DNA of 64,000 nucleotides from positions 248,001 to 312,000 of the forward strand of contig NZ_JAYMGZ010000004.1 in assembly GCF_037078405.1 (NCBI RefSeq), given 5' to 3'. The notes below the pieces were generated by a model. It had not been told where the DNA came from and did not search any database. It was given only the letters and a program-made list of their open reading frames with translations. Positions 52,249-61,187 of the stretch are shown here, piece after piece. The position numbers were made by a program, and so were the translations under genes. The stretch comes from Haloarcula sp. DT43. Its GTDB lineage: Archaea > Halobacteriota > Halobacteria > Halobacteriales > Haloarculaceae. Numbering within the stretch: position 1 is the first letter of the stretch; the number at the start of each line of letters is the position of its first letter.

Positions 52249-52971
52249 TCAGCCCGCCGTGGCCGTCTGGTTCGCCAGCCAGGCGTCGTAGGCCGATTGG
52301 TTCTTGACGACGACGGTGGCGTCCATCTTGCTGTGGCCGGCCCCGCACATCTCGGCGCAGTACAGCCGGTACTCGCCGGGCTCGGTCGCGCGGGTTCGGG
52401 CCGTCATCGTCCGGCCGGGGAAGATGTCCTGTTTGACGCCCAGTCGGGGGATGTAAATGGCGTGTATCACGTCCGTCGTCCGCAGCCTGAAGGTGACGTT
52501 CTCGTCGGCCGGGACGACGAGGCGCTCCTCCGTCGTGACGTTGGCCTCGCCGTAGGAGAACTCCCAGCCCCACTGGTAGGCGAGCACGTCTATCTCCGTA
52601 TCGTCCGCGAAGGCGTCGGTCCCGTCGGCCGAGGCCTGAGCCGCCGCGGGCGTGATGTAGGGGTTCGCCATCACCACGAACGCCGAGATGCCGACGAAGA
52701 CGAGTATCGCGCCGGTCGCGGCCGTCCAGGTCACCTCCAGGGCGGGGTCGTCGACCGTCGGCCGCGGGTCGTCGTTGTCCCGGAACCGGTAGATGGCGTA
52801 CACGAGCGTGAGTTCGACGAACAGCGTCAGCGGGAGGGCGACGTAGAGGAGCTGGGCGTTGAGTTCGTCGATGGCCGCCCTGTTGACCGACTGCGCCGCG
52901 ACCGGCGCGGCCAGCATCACGAGCCCGCCGACGAGGAGAGCCGCGCGAACGAGGCGTCGTCGGAGACGCAT
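52249..52971 (-). CDS. coxB: Cytochrome c oxidase subunit II
   Basis: 240 residues. Signal peptide (ALLVGGLVMLAAPVAAQ), two membrane helices (about 40-60 and 88-108), then a cupredoxin domain. It has an intact binuclear CuA site: His in TTDVIHAIYIP and CxxxCxxxHxxM in YCAEMCGAGHSKM. Typical WEFSYGE aromatic motif for electron entry. ATG 52971 is preferred to a GTG two codons upstream. Divergent from coxA with a shared 167-base promoter region; TATA-like AAACTATTT near 53000 on the minus strand. Confidence 0.94.
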   Translation of the reverse strand: MRLRRRLVRAALLVGGLVMLAAPVAAQSVNRAAIDELNAQLLYVALPLTLFVELTLVYAIYRFRDNDDPRPTVDDPALEVTWTAATGAILVFVGISAFVVMANPYITPAAAQASADGTDAFADDTEIDVLAYQWGWEFSYGEANVTTEERLVVPADENVTFRLRTTDVIHAIYIPRLGVKQDIFPGRTMTARTRATEPGEYRLYCAEMCGAGHSKMDATVVVKNQSAYDAWLANQTATAG

Positions 52972-53052
52972 TGTCACAGCGTACCAATCCCCATGTCAAA
53001 TAGTTTGCCCAAAGCCGGGCGGTCGGCCGGCGACCGCACCCGGCCCAGCGTA

Positions 53053-53060
53053 GTTTTATG
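53053..53060 (+). promoter_or_regulatory. Probable TATA box of the coxA transcript
   Basis: GTTTTATG predicts transcription start near 53082, about 55 bases before the coxA ATG at 53139. The transcript therefore has a leader, which contains a 16-codon upstream frame (53095-53145) overlapping the coxA start. Confidence 0.4.
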
Positions 53061-53138
53061 GCCGTGGGCGTGTCAGTGGTTGGTAACGTATCGCATGACG
53101 GACCGAGCACTCGTCCCGGCACGCCGAGTCACAGACAG

Positions 53139-55421
53139 ATGCTGAACAGGGCTATCGTCGAGGGGTCCGCCCTGGCCGTGCTGGCGCTGGCAGTGGGTCT
53201 CGTGTGGGTCCGGGAGCGGCGGGCGGCCCGCCCGGAGAGCGACGGCGGGTACACGACGCGGGAGGAAATCGAGTTCGAAATCGGCCGGGTGCAGTCCGAG
53301 GTGTACCGCTGGCTGACGACGACGGACCACCGGGACATCGGGCTGTTGTACATCTTCTTCGGCACGGCCGCCGGCCTGTGGGGCGGCGTCGACGCGATGA
53401 TGCTCCGGACGGAACTGCTGACGCCGCCGGCGGACATCTGGACGCCGGAGACCTACAACGCGCTGTTTACCACCCACGGCCTGACGATGCTGATATTCTT
53501 CGTCCTGCCGGTCTTCTTCGGCATCGGGAACTACGTCCTGCCGCTGCTCATCGGGGCCGACGACATGGCGTTCCCGCGGGTCAACGCCGTCGGGTTCTGG
53601 CTCCTGCCCCCGGCGCTCATCCTCGTCCGGATGGGGCTCCTGATTCAGGTGCTGGGACAGGTGCTGAACCTGATGCTCCCGGCGGAGGCCATCCGGTTTT
53701 TCCTCACGATGCGGGAGGTCAGCGTCGGCTGGACGCTGTACGCCCCGCTGTCGGTCCAGCAACCGAACCCACAGATTGACCTGCTGTTGCTCGGCCTGCA
53801 CCTCTCCGGCATCGCCACGACGGTCGGGGCCATCAACTTCATCACGACGGTGGTGTACGAGCGCGGCGAGGGCGTCACCTGGGCAAACCTCGACATCTTC
53901 TCGTGGAACATGGTCGTGACGAGCGGCATCGCGCTGTTCGCGTTCCCGCTGCTGGGGAGCGCGCTCGTGATGCTCCTGCTCGACCGGAACCTCGGGACGG
54001 CCTTCTTCGCCACTGAGGGCGGCGGAGCCATCCTCTGGCAACACCTGTTCTGGTTCTGGGGCCATCCCGAAGTGTACATCCTCTTCCTCCCGGCGACGGG
54101 GCTGATGAGCCTCATCCTGCCGAAGTTCGTCGGCCGCAAACTGTTCGGCTACCAGTTCATCGTCTACTCGACGCTCGGGCTCGGCGTCCTCTCCTTTGGC
54201 GTCTGGGCTCACCACATGTTCACGACGAGCGCGGACCCGCGGGTCAAGCTCTCCTTCATGGCCGTCTCCATCGCCATCGCCGTCCCCAGCGCCATCAAGG
54301 TGTTCAACTGGATTACGACGATGTGGGAGGGAGACATCCGCCTGACCGCGCCCTTCATCCTCTGTGCCGGCGGCATCGGGACGTTCATCGTCGGGGGCGT
54401 CACCGGCGTGTTCCTCGCGGTCATCCCCATCGACATCCTCTACCACGGGACCTACTACGTCGTCGGCCACTTCCACCTCATCGTCGTCGGCATCATCCCG
54501 TTCCTGATGATTGCCGCGAGCTACTACTGGTACCCGCTCATCACCGGTCGGTGGTACGACACGCGGCTGGCGCGGTTCCAGTCCCTGCTCATCGTCTTCG
54601 GCTCGTTCGTGACGTTCATGACGCTGCTGGTCATCGGCGGGCTGGGACTGCCGCGGCGACAGGCCATCTACCCGCCGGAGTACCAGTTCGCCCAGCAGAT
54701 TGCGACGGTGGGCGGCTACGTCATCGGGCTGAGCGCCCTGCTGTGGCTGTACAACATGCTCGTCTCGTACTGGCGGGGCACGCCCGTGACGACGACGGAC
54801 CCGTGGGGCCTGAAGGCGACGAACCAGTTCACCCGCGAGTGGCAGTGGTTCGAGCGGCGGATGGTAGAGAAGTACGACGTGGAGCCGACAGAGCCCGAGA
54901 CGACGCGGCGCTCCTACGCGCCGGAGGGGGAACCGACCGGACTCGCCGGCGGCGTCGGCACCGTCGCCCAGACCGTCTCGCGGAACGCCTGGATGGCCGC
55001 CGCGGGCGGGTTCGTCGGGACCGTCCTGATGTCCGGCGGCCTCGGCACCGCGATACTCATCGGCGTCCTCGACCCCGTCTCCTTCGGCGAAATCGCCGAA
55101 CTGGTCGGGCTGCCCGCGAGCCCCGCCCTCGGCGCGGTCCTGTTCCTCGTCGGGGGCACTGTCACCTGGCCGCTGCTGTTCCTGGCGTTCTCGGAGTATC
55201 TCCCCGGCCGCCTGCTGTTCGAGACCGGGCTGGTGTTCGCCACGCTCATCTCAAGCGGGTTCGCCATCGCCTTCTACACCGGCCAGAGCGGGCTCGCGTT
55301 CGTCGGATACCTCACCTTCGTCGTCGTCTCCCACTGGGCGTACGGCATCGGGCTGACCGTAACCTTCCAGTACCTCAAGTCCGACGAGGCGCTCCGTAAC
55401 CGCGGGGGCTCGGACGGATGA
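53139..55421 (+). CDS. coxA: Cytochrome c oxidase subunit I
   Basis: 760-residue heme-copper oxidase core. An N-terminal extra helix (12-26) is followed by 12 canonical helices beginning YRWLTTTDHRDIGLLYIFFG. Heme and copper ligands: TTHGLTMLIFF (His), FWFWGHPEVYILFLPATG (CuB His, Glu of A1-type, cross-linked Tyr), and YYVVGHFHLIVVG (two His). The C-terminal third adds an extension of about 200 residues with more membrane helices (about 590-750), longer than simple CoxI. ATG 53139 is chosen since an earlier in-frame ATG (53058) overlaps the TATA box. Terminal step of aerobic respiration. Confidence 0.92.
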   Translation: MLNRAIVEGSALAVLALAVGLVWVRERRAARPESDGGYTTREEIEFEIGRVQSEVYRWLTTTDHRDIGLLYIFFGTAAGLWGGVDAMMLRTELLTPPADIWTPETYNALFTTHGLTMLIFFVLPVFFGIGNYVLPLLIGADDMAFPRVNAVGFWLLPPALILVRMGLLIQVLGQVLNLMLPAEAIRFFLTMREVSVGWTLYAPLSVQQPNPQIDLLLLGLHLSGIATTVGAINFITTVVYERGEGVTWANLDIFSWNMVVTSGIALFAFPLLGSALVMLLLDRNLGTAFFATEGGGAILWQHLFWFWGHPEVYILFLPATGLMSLILPKFVGRKLFGYQFIVYSTLGLGVLSFGVWAHHMFTTSADPRVKLSFMAVSIAIAVPSAIKVFNWITTMWEGDIRLTAPFILCAGGIGTFIVGGVTGVFLAVIPIDILYHGTYYVVGHFHLIVVGIIPFLMIAASYYWYPLITGRWYDTRLARFQSLLIVFGSFVTFMTLLVIGGLGLPRRQAIYPPEYQFAQQIATVGGYVIGLSALLWLYNMLVSYWRGTPVTTTDPWGLKATNQFTREWQWFERRMVEKYDVEPTEPETTRRSYAPEGEPTGLAGGVGTVAQTVSRNAWMAAAGGFVGTVLMSGGLGTAILIGVLDPVSFGEIAELVGLPASPALGAVLFLVGGTVTWPLLFLAFSEYLPGRLLFETGLVFATLISSGFAIAFYTGQSGLAFVGYLTFVVVSHWAYGIGLTVTFQYLKSDEALRNRGGSDG

Positions 55422-55939
55422 GCGCCGGTGCCGACTCGTTCGTCTTCCAGTACCTCGCGCCCTTCGTCGGCGTCCTCCTCATCGCGGTCGGCATCGCCGG
55501 AGCCGTGCCCGGCGGGTACGCGCTCGTCGAACCGGACCTGGAGAACTGCGGGAACCCGACTATCGGCGTCGAATCGCCGGCGGAGACGGCCGAGCGGTTC
55601 GGCGGGGACGAGCGCCCGCGGCTCCCGCGACTGGCCTTCGCGGACCTCTCGACCGCCGAACAGGAGGGGTTCCGGGCGGCGATAGCCGACCCGGTCGGCG
55701 AGGAGCAGGTCGTCGGTAGCGTGCCCAACGCCGACGCCTTCCGTCGCGGGGCGATTGTCTCCTACGAGGGCGAGGAGTACTACGTGACCATCGTCGCCGA
55801 GAACACCTGTTTCGCGGCCGCGCCGCTGCAGTTCCCGCTGGGCGTGTTCGCCATCGCACTCGGGTTCCTGGGCGTCCTGGCCCCCCCGCTGTACCGGCGG
55901 CTGGTGCGGCTGGAACAACGGGCCGGTCGGTCGGAGTAA
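55418..55939 (+). CDS. Oxidase-associated membrane protein of unknown function
   Basis: 173 residues, translationally coupled to coxA (ATGA overlap). Two membrane helices at the ends (about 10-33 and 137-156). The extracytoplasmic domain between carries NCGNPTIGVESP and LPRLAFADLSTAEQEGFRAAIADP. That FxxLS..EQxxFxxAIxDP pattern I recognise from other haloarchaeal envelope proteins but cannot name. Cys at C45 and C132 could pair. Its place inside the cox locus suggests assembly or stability of the oxidase. Confidence 0.75.
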   Translation: MSAGADSFVFQYLAPFVGVLLIAVGIAGAVPGGYALVEPDLENCGNPTIGVESPAETAERFGGDERPRLPRLAFADLSTAEQEGFRAAIADPVGEEQVVGSVPNADAFRRGAIVSYEGEEYYVTIVAENTCFAAAPLQFPLGVFAIALGFLGVLAPPLYRRLVRLEQRAGRSE

Positions 55940-55946
55940 CGCCGGG

Positions 55947-56762
<816 letters not shown>

Positions 56763-56828
56763 GCGAACGCGTAGCACCGGGTCCGGTAAAACGGTACCCC
56801 CGGACCGACACCGCCACCCCACCCGAAT

Positions 56829-56836
56829 CTTTATCC
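56829..56836 (+). promoter_or_regulatory. TATA box of the biotin operon
   Basis: CTTTATCC is centred about 27 bases before the GTG at 56860. This makes the bioB message leaderless and decides between the in-frame GTG and an out-of-frame ATG two bases earlier. Confidence 0.5.
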
Positions 56837-56859
56837 TGTCGTCAACCGACACCGGAAAT

Positions 56860-57981
56860 GTGGTTTACGAGACGGGCAACCGAACGGTAGACGACGCCGT
56901 CGCCCGCGTGCTGGACGGCGAGCGCCTCGACCGCCGGGACGGGCTGGCACTCATCGCACAGCCGGTCGACGACCTGGCGGCCGGGGCCGACTACGTCCGC
57001 ACGCGACTGGGCGACGACACGGTCGACGCGTGTTCAATCGTAAACGCCAAAGCCGGCAACTGCGCGGAGGACTGTGGCTTCTGCGCCCAGTCGGTCCACT
57101 TCGACACCGGCATCGACAACTACGGCTTCCTCGGCCCGGAGAAGATACTGGAGGCCGCACAGCGGGCCGAGCGCGACGGCGCACAGCGGTTCGGTATCGT
57201 CGTCGCCGAGAAGGGCGTCTCGAAGGAGAACCGCCCCGAGGAGTGGGACGAAGTCCTCGAAGCCATCCGCCTCGTGCGCGACGAGACGGACGTAGAGGTC
57301 GACGCCAGCCTCGGCATCCTCACGGAGGAGGAGGCCGCCATCCTGGCAGACGAGGGGCTCAACCACTACAATCACAACATCGAGACCTCGCCGCGGTACT
57401 TCCCGGAGGTGGTCCAGACCCACACCTTCGAGAAGCGGGTCGAGACGCTCCGGGTAGCCAAGGCGGCCGGCATGGACCTCTGTGCCGGGGTCATCCTCGG
57501 CATGGGCGAGTCGCCGACCGACAGGGTCGACGCGGCGATGGCTCTGCAGGACATCGGCATCTCCTCGCTTCCGGTCAACATCCTGAATCCGGTGGCGGGG
57601 ACACCGATGGCCGAACGCGGGCTTCCCGACATCACGACCGAGGAAGTCGTCGAGACCATCGCCGTCTATCGGCTCCTCCACCCGGAGGCCCGCGTGCGCC
57701 TGACAGGCGGGCGCGAGGTGAACCTCGACACGGACGGGCAGGTGGCCGCGCTGGAGGCCGGCGCGGACGGCATCCTCACCGGCGACTACCTCACGACGGA
57801 GGGCCAGACGGCGGCCGACGACCTCGAAATCGTCGAGGCGGCCGGACTGGAGCCCAACACCGAAGCCAACGACTTCGACCCCGAGGCGGTCAAGGAACGA
57901 GCGAGCGACGAGGCAGAGACCGAGACGGAGACAGCTGCCGGCTCGGCACAGAGCAACGCGGAACTCAAATCCGACGATTGA
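56860..57981 (+). CDS. bioB: Biotin synthase
   Basis: 373-residue radical-SAM enzyme inserting sulfur into dethiobiotin. The SAM cluster CxxxCxxC is in NAKAGNCAEDCGFCAQS, and NHYNHNIETSPRYFPEV, CAGVILGMGE and NILNPVAGTPM follow. The C-terminal 40 residues are an acidic extension (ASDEAETETETAAGS) beyond the normal end. GTG start at 56860. First gene of bioB-bioU-bioF-bioD. Confidence 0.95.
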   Translation: MVYETGNRTVDDAVARVLDGERLDRRDGLALIAQPVDDLAAGADYVRTRLGDDTVDACSIVNAKAGNCAEDCGFCAQSVHFDTGIDNYGFLGPEKILEAAQRAERDGAQRFGIVVAEKGVSKENRPEEWDEVLEAIRLVRDETDVEVDASLGILTEEEAAILADEGLNHYNHNIETSPRYFPEVVQTHTFEKRVETLRVAKAAGMDLCAGVILGMGESPTDRVDAAMALQDIGISSLPVNILNPVAGTPMAERGLPDITTEEVVETIAVYRLLHPEARVRLTGGREVNLDTDGQVAALEAGADGILTGDYLTTEGQTAADDLEIVEAAGLEPNTEANDFDPEAVKERASDEAETETETAAGSAQSNAELKSDD

Positions 57982-57982
57982 T

Positions 57983-59065
57983 ATGGACGACATACGCTTT
58001 GCGGTGCTCGGAACGGGTGGCATCGGCCGACGAACGCTCGACGTGTCGCGACACAAGGACGGGCTCACGCCGGTCGCGGCGTGTGACCGCAACGGCGTGG
58101 CCGTCGACCACGACGGACTCGACGTGGACGAGTTGCTGGAAGCCACGGAAGGTAATATTGCGAGCGGGCCGCGAGACGACGGCCCCGACGGCGACGTTGC
58201 GACCGACGGCGGCGCGGCCGCCGCCAAAGCCGACGGCGTCAAACAGCACGGGGAACAGGACGGCGTCGTCGCCAGCGAACAGGGCGAACCCACGGAGACG
58301 CCCATCGACGACGTCATCGCGGAGAGCGACGCTATCGACGCCGTGCTCGTCGCGCTCCCGAACCTCGAACACGACTTCATCCCGCGCGTCGCCGAGCGGT
58401 TCGCCGAGGCGGACTACGAGGGCGTCCTCGTCGACGTGCTCAAACGCTCCCGCGTCATCGGGATGCTCGACGACCGCGAGGAGACACTGAAAGAGTCGGG
58501 CATCACGTTCGTCTGCGGGGCGGGCGCGACGCCTGGCTTCCTGACCGGCGCGGCCGCGCTGGCCGCCCAGTCGTTCGTCGAGGTCGAGGAGGTCGAAATC
58601 TGGTGGGGCGTCGGTCTCAAGTCCGGTTACGAGGACAACCGCGGGACCGTCCGCGAGGACATCGCTCACCTGGACGGCTACGACATCGAGACGGCCCGCG
58701 AGATGAGCGAAGACGAGATCGAAGCGCTGATCGACGAGCACGACGGCGTGCTGGAGTTCCACGACATGGAGCACGCCGACGACGTGTTGCTGGAGCGGGC
58801 GGGCATCTGCGACGCCGAGGACGTCCACGTCGGCGGCGTTCTCGACGTGCGCTCCGACGAGAAGCCGACGACCACGACGGTCAGCGTGACGGGGACGACC
58901 TTCGACGGAGAGCGGGGGACGAACACCTTCCAGCTCGACGACGCGACCAGCATGGAGGCGAACGTCAACGGCCCGGCGCTTGGCTACCTGGAGGCAGGCG
59001 TCCGCAACAACCGCGCGGGCCACTACGGCGTGTTCGGCCCCGCCGACCTCATGCCAGGGTTCTGA
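57983..59065 (+). CDS. bioU: BioU-like (S)-8-amino-7-oxononanoate synthase/dehydrogenase replacing BioA
   Basis: 360 residues. N-terminal NAD(P) Rossmann motif VLGTGGIGRRTLD, domain continuing to VLVDVLKRSRVIGML (K154), FVCGAGATPGFLTGAAALAAQSF and WWGVGLKSGYEDNRGTVREDIAHLDGY. This is the family usually called saccharopine dehydrogenase-like. Cyanobacterial BioU belongs to that family and supplies the amino group of DAPA from its own lysine, replacing BioA. No bioA is present here and the gene lies 1 base after bioB and 13 before bioF, so the BioU assignment is strong. An insert of about 40 residues (60-105) is unusual. Whether it acts once or catalytically cannot be read. Confidence 0.8.
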   Translation: MDDIRFAVLGTGGIGRRTLDVSRHKDGLTPVAACDRNGVAVDHDGLDVDELLEATEGNIASGPRDDGPDGDVATDGGAAAAKADGVKQHGEQDGVVASEQGEPTETPIDDVIAESDAIDAVLVALPNLEHDFIPRVAERFAEADYEGVLVDVLKRSRVIGMLDDREETLKESGITFVCGAGATPGFLTGAAALAAQSFVEVEEVEIWWGVGLKSGYEDNRGTVREDIAHLDGYDIETAREMSEDEIEALIDEHDGVLEFHDMEHADDVLLERAGICDAEDVHVGGVLDVRSDEKPTTTTVSVTGTTFDGERGTNTFQLDDATSMEANVNGPALGYLEAGVRNNRAGHYGVFGPADLMPGF

Positions 59066-59078
59066 GCCGGCCGGTGCC

Positions 59079-60278
59079 ATGACGCACGGCTTCGACCTCG
59101 AACGGCGACTCGACCAGCGCGAGGACCGCGACCTCCGGCGGCATCTGGAGGTCGCCGAATCGGTCGCCCCACAGACCCGGTTCGCCGACGACCCGAAAGG
59201 CGGAGCTCCGGCCTTCGGCGACGAGATGCTGGTCTTCGCGTCGAACAACTATCTCGGACTGGCCGACGACGCCCGGGTCCAGCGAGCGGCTGAACTGGGC
59301 GCGCGGACCGTCGGCACCGGCGCGGGGGCCTCACGGCTAGTCATCGGCGACACGCGCGTCCACCGGGCGCTGGAGCGGGACCTCGCGACCTGCAAGGGGG
59401 CGGAGCGCGCGCTCGTTTTTTCCTCGGGCTACGCCGCGAACGTCGGGACCATCGACGCGCTGGCCCCGGACGTGGTCTTTTCCGACGAACTGAACCACGC
59501 CTCGATTATCGACGGCTGTCGCATCGGGGCGAGCGAGACGGTGGTGTACGACCACTGCGACGCCGACGACCTGCGGGCGGAGATGGAACGGCGGGCGGCC
59601 GGCGCGGACGAGAGCGAACAGTGGCTCGTGGTCACCGACTCGGTGTTCTCGATGGACGGCGACGTCGCGCCGCTGTCGGCCGTCTGTGACGCCGCCAGGG
59701 AGTTCGGCGCGTGGGTGATGGTCGACGAGGCCCACGCGACCGGGCTGTTCGGCGCGGGCGGCGGAATCGTCCAGCGCGAGGGGCTGAGCGACCGCGTCGA
59801 CGTGCAACTGGGGACGCTCTCGAAGGCGCTGGCGAGCCAGGGCGGCTACGTCGCCGGCGACGAGGCGCTCGTGGAGTACCTGCTGAACGCCGCCCGGTCG
59901 TTCGTCTTCTCGACCGGGCTGTCCCCGCCCAGCGCCGCGGCGGCCCGCGAAGCGCTGCGCATCGCCCGCGAGACCGACCGCGCCGACGACCTCTGGGACA
60001 CGGTGGCGACGCTCCGTGACGGTCTGGAGACGATGGGCTACGAGGTGTTCGGCGAGACGCACATCCTGCCGGTGGTCGTGGGCGACCGCGGGGACGCCAT
60101 CGAACTGGCCGACCGATTGCGCGACCACGGCGTCGTCGCCCCGGCCATCAGGCCGCCGACGGTGCCGGAAGGGGCCTCACGTCTCCGGGTCGCGCCGATG
60201 GCGACCCACACCGCCGACGACATCGCGCAGTGTCTGGACGCCTTCCGGGCCACGGGCAGGGAGGTGGGCGTGCTGTGA
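59079..60278 (+). CDS. bioF: 8-amino-7-oxononanoate synthase
   Basis: 399-residue PLP enzyme condensing pimeloyl thioester with alanine. Features: FASNNYLGLADD, GTGAGASRLVIGDTRVHRALE, FSDELNHASIIDGCR, VVTDSVFSMDGDVAPL, DEAHATGLFG and the PLP lysine in TLSKALASQGGY. Start ATG 59079, 13 bases after bioU. Overlaps bioD. Confidence 0.94.
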   Translation: MTHGFDLERRLDQREDRDLRRHLEVAESVAPQTRFADDPKGGAPAFGDEMLVFASNNYLGLADDARVQRAAELGARTVGTGAGASRLVIGDTRVHRALERDLATCKGAERALVFSSGYAANVGTIDALAPDVVFSDELNHASIIDGCRIGASETVVYDHCDADDLRAEMERRAAGADESEQWLVVTDSVFSMDGDVAPLSAVCDAAREFGAWVMVDEAHATGLFGAGGGIVQREGLSDRVDVQLGTLSKALASQGGYVAGDEALVEYLLNAARSFVFSTGLSPPSAAAAREALRIARETDRADDLWDTVATLRDGLETMGYEVFGETHILPVVVGDRGDAIELADRLRDHGVVAPAIRPPTVPEGASRLRVAPMATHTADDIAQCLDAFRATGREVGVL

Positions 60279-60994
60279 GCGAGCGGCCGGCCACGGAGCG
60301 CGCGACCGGGCACGTCGACGAGGACGGCGTGTTCGTCGTCGGCACCGACACCGGCGTCGGCAAGACGGTCGTGACCGCCGGGCTGACGGGCTGGCTGCGG
60401 GCGGCGGGGACCGACGCGGTCGCGGTCAAGCCCTGCCAGACCGGGTATCCGCCGGACGACGACGCGGCCTACGTCGAAACAGTCTGTGGCACACCCGGTG
60501 CCGCGGTCTGTCTGGAGCGGCTCTCGCCGCCGCTGGCTCCCGAGGTGGCCGCGAGGGAATCCGACGCCGCGCTCTCCTACGAGACTATCCGGGCCGGCGT
60601 CGCCGACGCCGTCGCGGAACGCGAGACGGCGGTCGTCGAGGGCATCGGCGGGCTGTGTGTCCCGCTCGCGGACGGCCGGGAGGTTATCGACCTCGTCGCG
60701 GACGTCGGCCTCCCGGCGCTGGTCGTCGCCCGCTCGGGGCTGGGGACGCTCAACCACACGGCGCTGACGGTCCGGGCGCTCCGCCGACGAGGAGTTCCGG
60801 TCGTCGGCGTCGTCCTCAACGAGTACGAGGGCGCGACGACCGCCGAGCGGACGAACCCAGCCGCCATCGAGCGGATGGCCGACTGCGCCGTCTGGCCCGT
60901 CCCGCCGCTGGACACCGATTCGGCAGACAGCGTGGTCGACGGCGTCAGAACGCACCTCCCGGCGTCGGTCTTGCGGCCGGCTATCGAGCGGTAG
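60275..60994 (+). CDS. bioD: Dethiobiotin synthetase
   Basis: 239 residues, GTG start overlapping the bioF stop. P-loop VVGTDTGVGKTVVTA near residue 21-35, substrate segment VKPCQTGYP, and VEGIGGLCVPL, then RSGLGTLNHTALT. It carboxylates DAPA to dethiobiotin. Last gene of the biotin operon; followed by two hairpins. Confidence 0.94.
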   Translation: MSERPATERATGHVDEDGVFVVGTDTGVGKTVVTAGLTGWLRAAGTDAVAVKPCQTGYPPDDDAAYVETVCGTPGAAVCLERLSPPLAPEVAARESDAALSYETIRAGVADAVAERETAVVEGIGGLCVPLADGREVIDLVADVGLPALVVARSGLGTLNHTALTVRALRRRGVPVVGVVLNEYEGATTAERTNPAAIERMADCAVWPVPPLDTDSADSVVDGVRTHLPASVLRPAIER

Positions 60995-61187
60995 CTGTCG
61001 GCGTGGAACTAAGGGGATAGAACGGGAGTCTCCTCCCGTCGTGTGACACTACGGAGCCAGTGAGGCTCCATCCGACAGTTGATTACCGACCACTAAAATA
61101 GTAGGGCACGTTTCAGCTGGAGATTTCGGGCTGCTGCGGTGGTGTGCATCGTTAGGAACGGGCTACTGCCCAGCCGAAACGAGGGTG
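60995..61187. other. Intergenic region with several inverted repeats
   Basis: 193 bases between convergent bioD and the DRTGG gene. It holds GGGAG-TCTC-CTCCC at 61024-61037 and GGAGCC-AGTGA-GGCTCC at 61053-61069. A larger imperfect stem pairs about 61124-61133 with 61171-61180 (TTTCGG.CTG with CAGCCGAAA). No protein frame stands out. Confidence 0.5.
61024..61069 (+). terminator. Two hairpins downstream of the biotin operon
   Basis: Two short stem-loops in tandem (5-bp GGGAG/CTCCC and 6-bp GGAGCC/GGCTCC) lie 30-75 bases past the bioD stop, in the position of a terminator. No clear T-run follows. Confidence 0.35.

Noticed and set aside
53058-53138. Longer coxA N-terminus starting at 53058
   Set aside because: That ATG is part of the probable TATA box (GTTTTATG) and the added residues are not typical of the family.
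56858-56860. ATG two bases before the bioB GTG as start codon
   Set aside because: It is out of frame with BioB; the in-frame GTG at 56860 is at the right distance from the TATA box.
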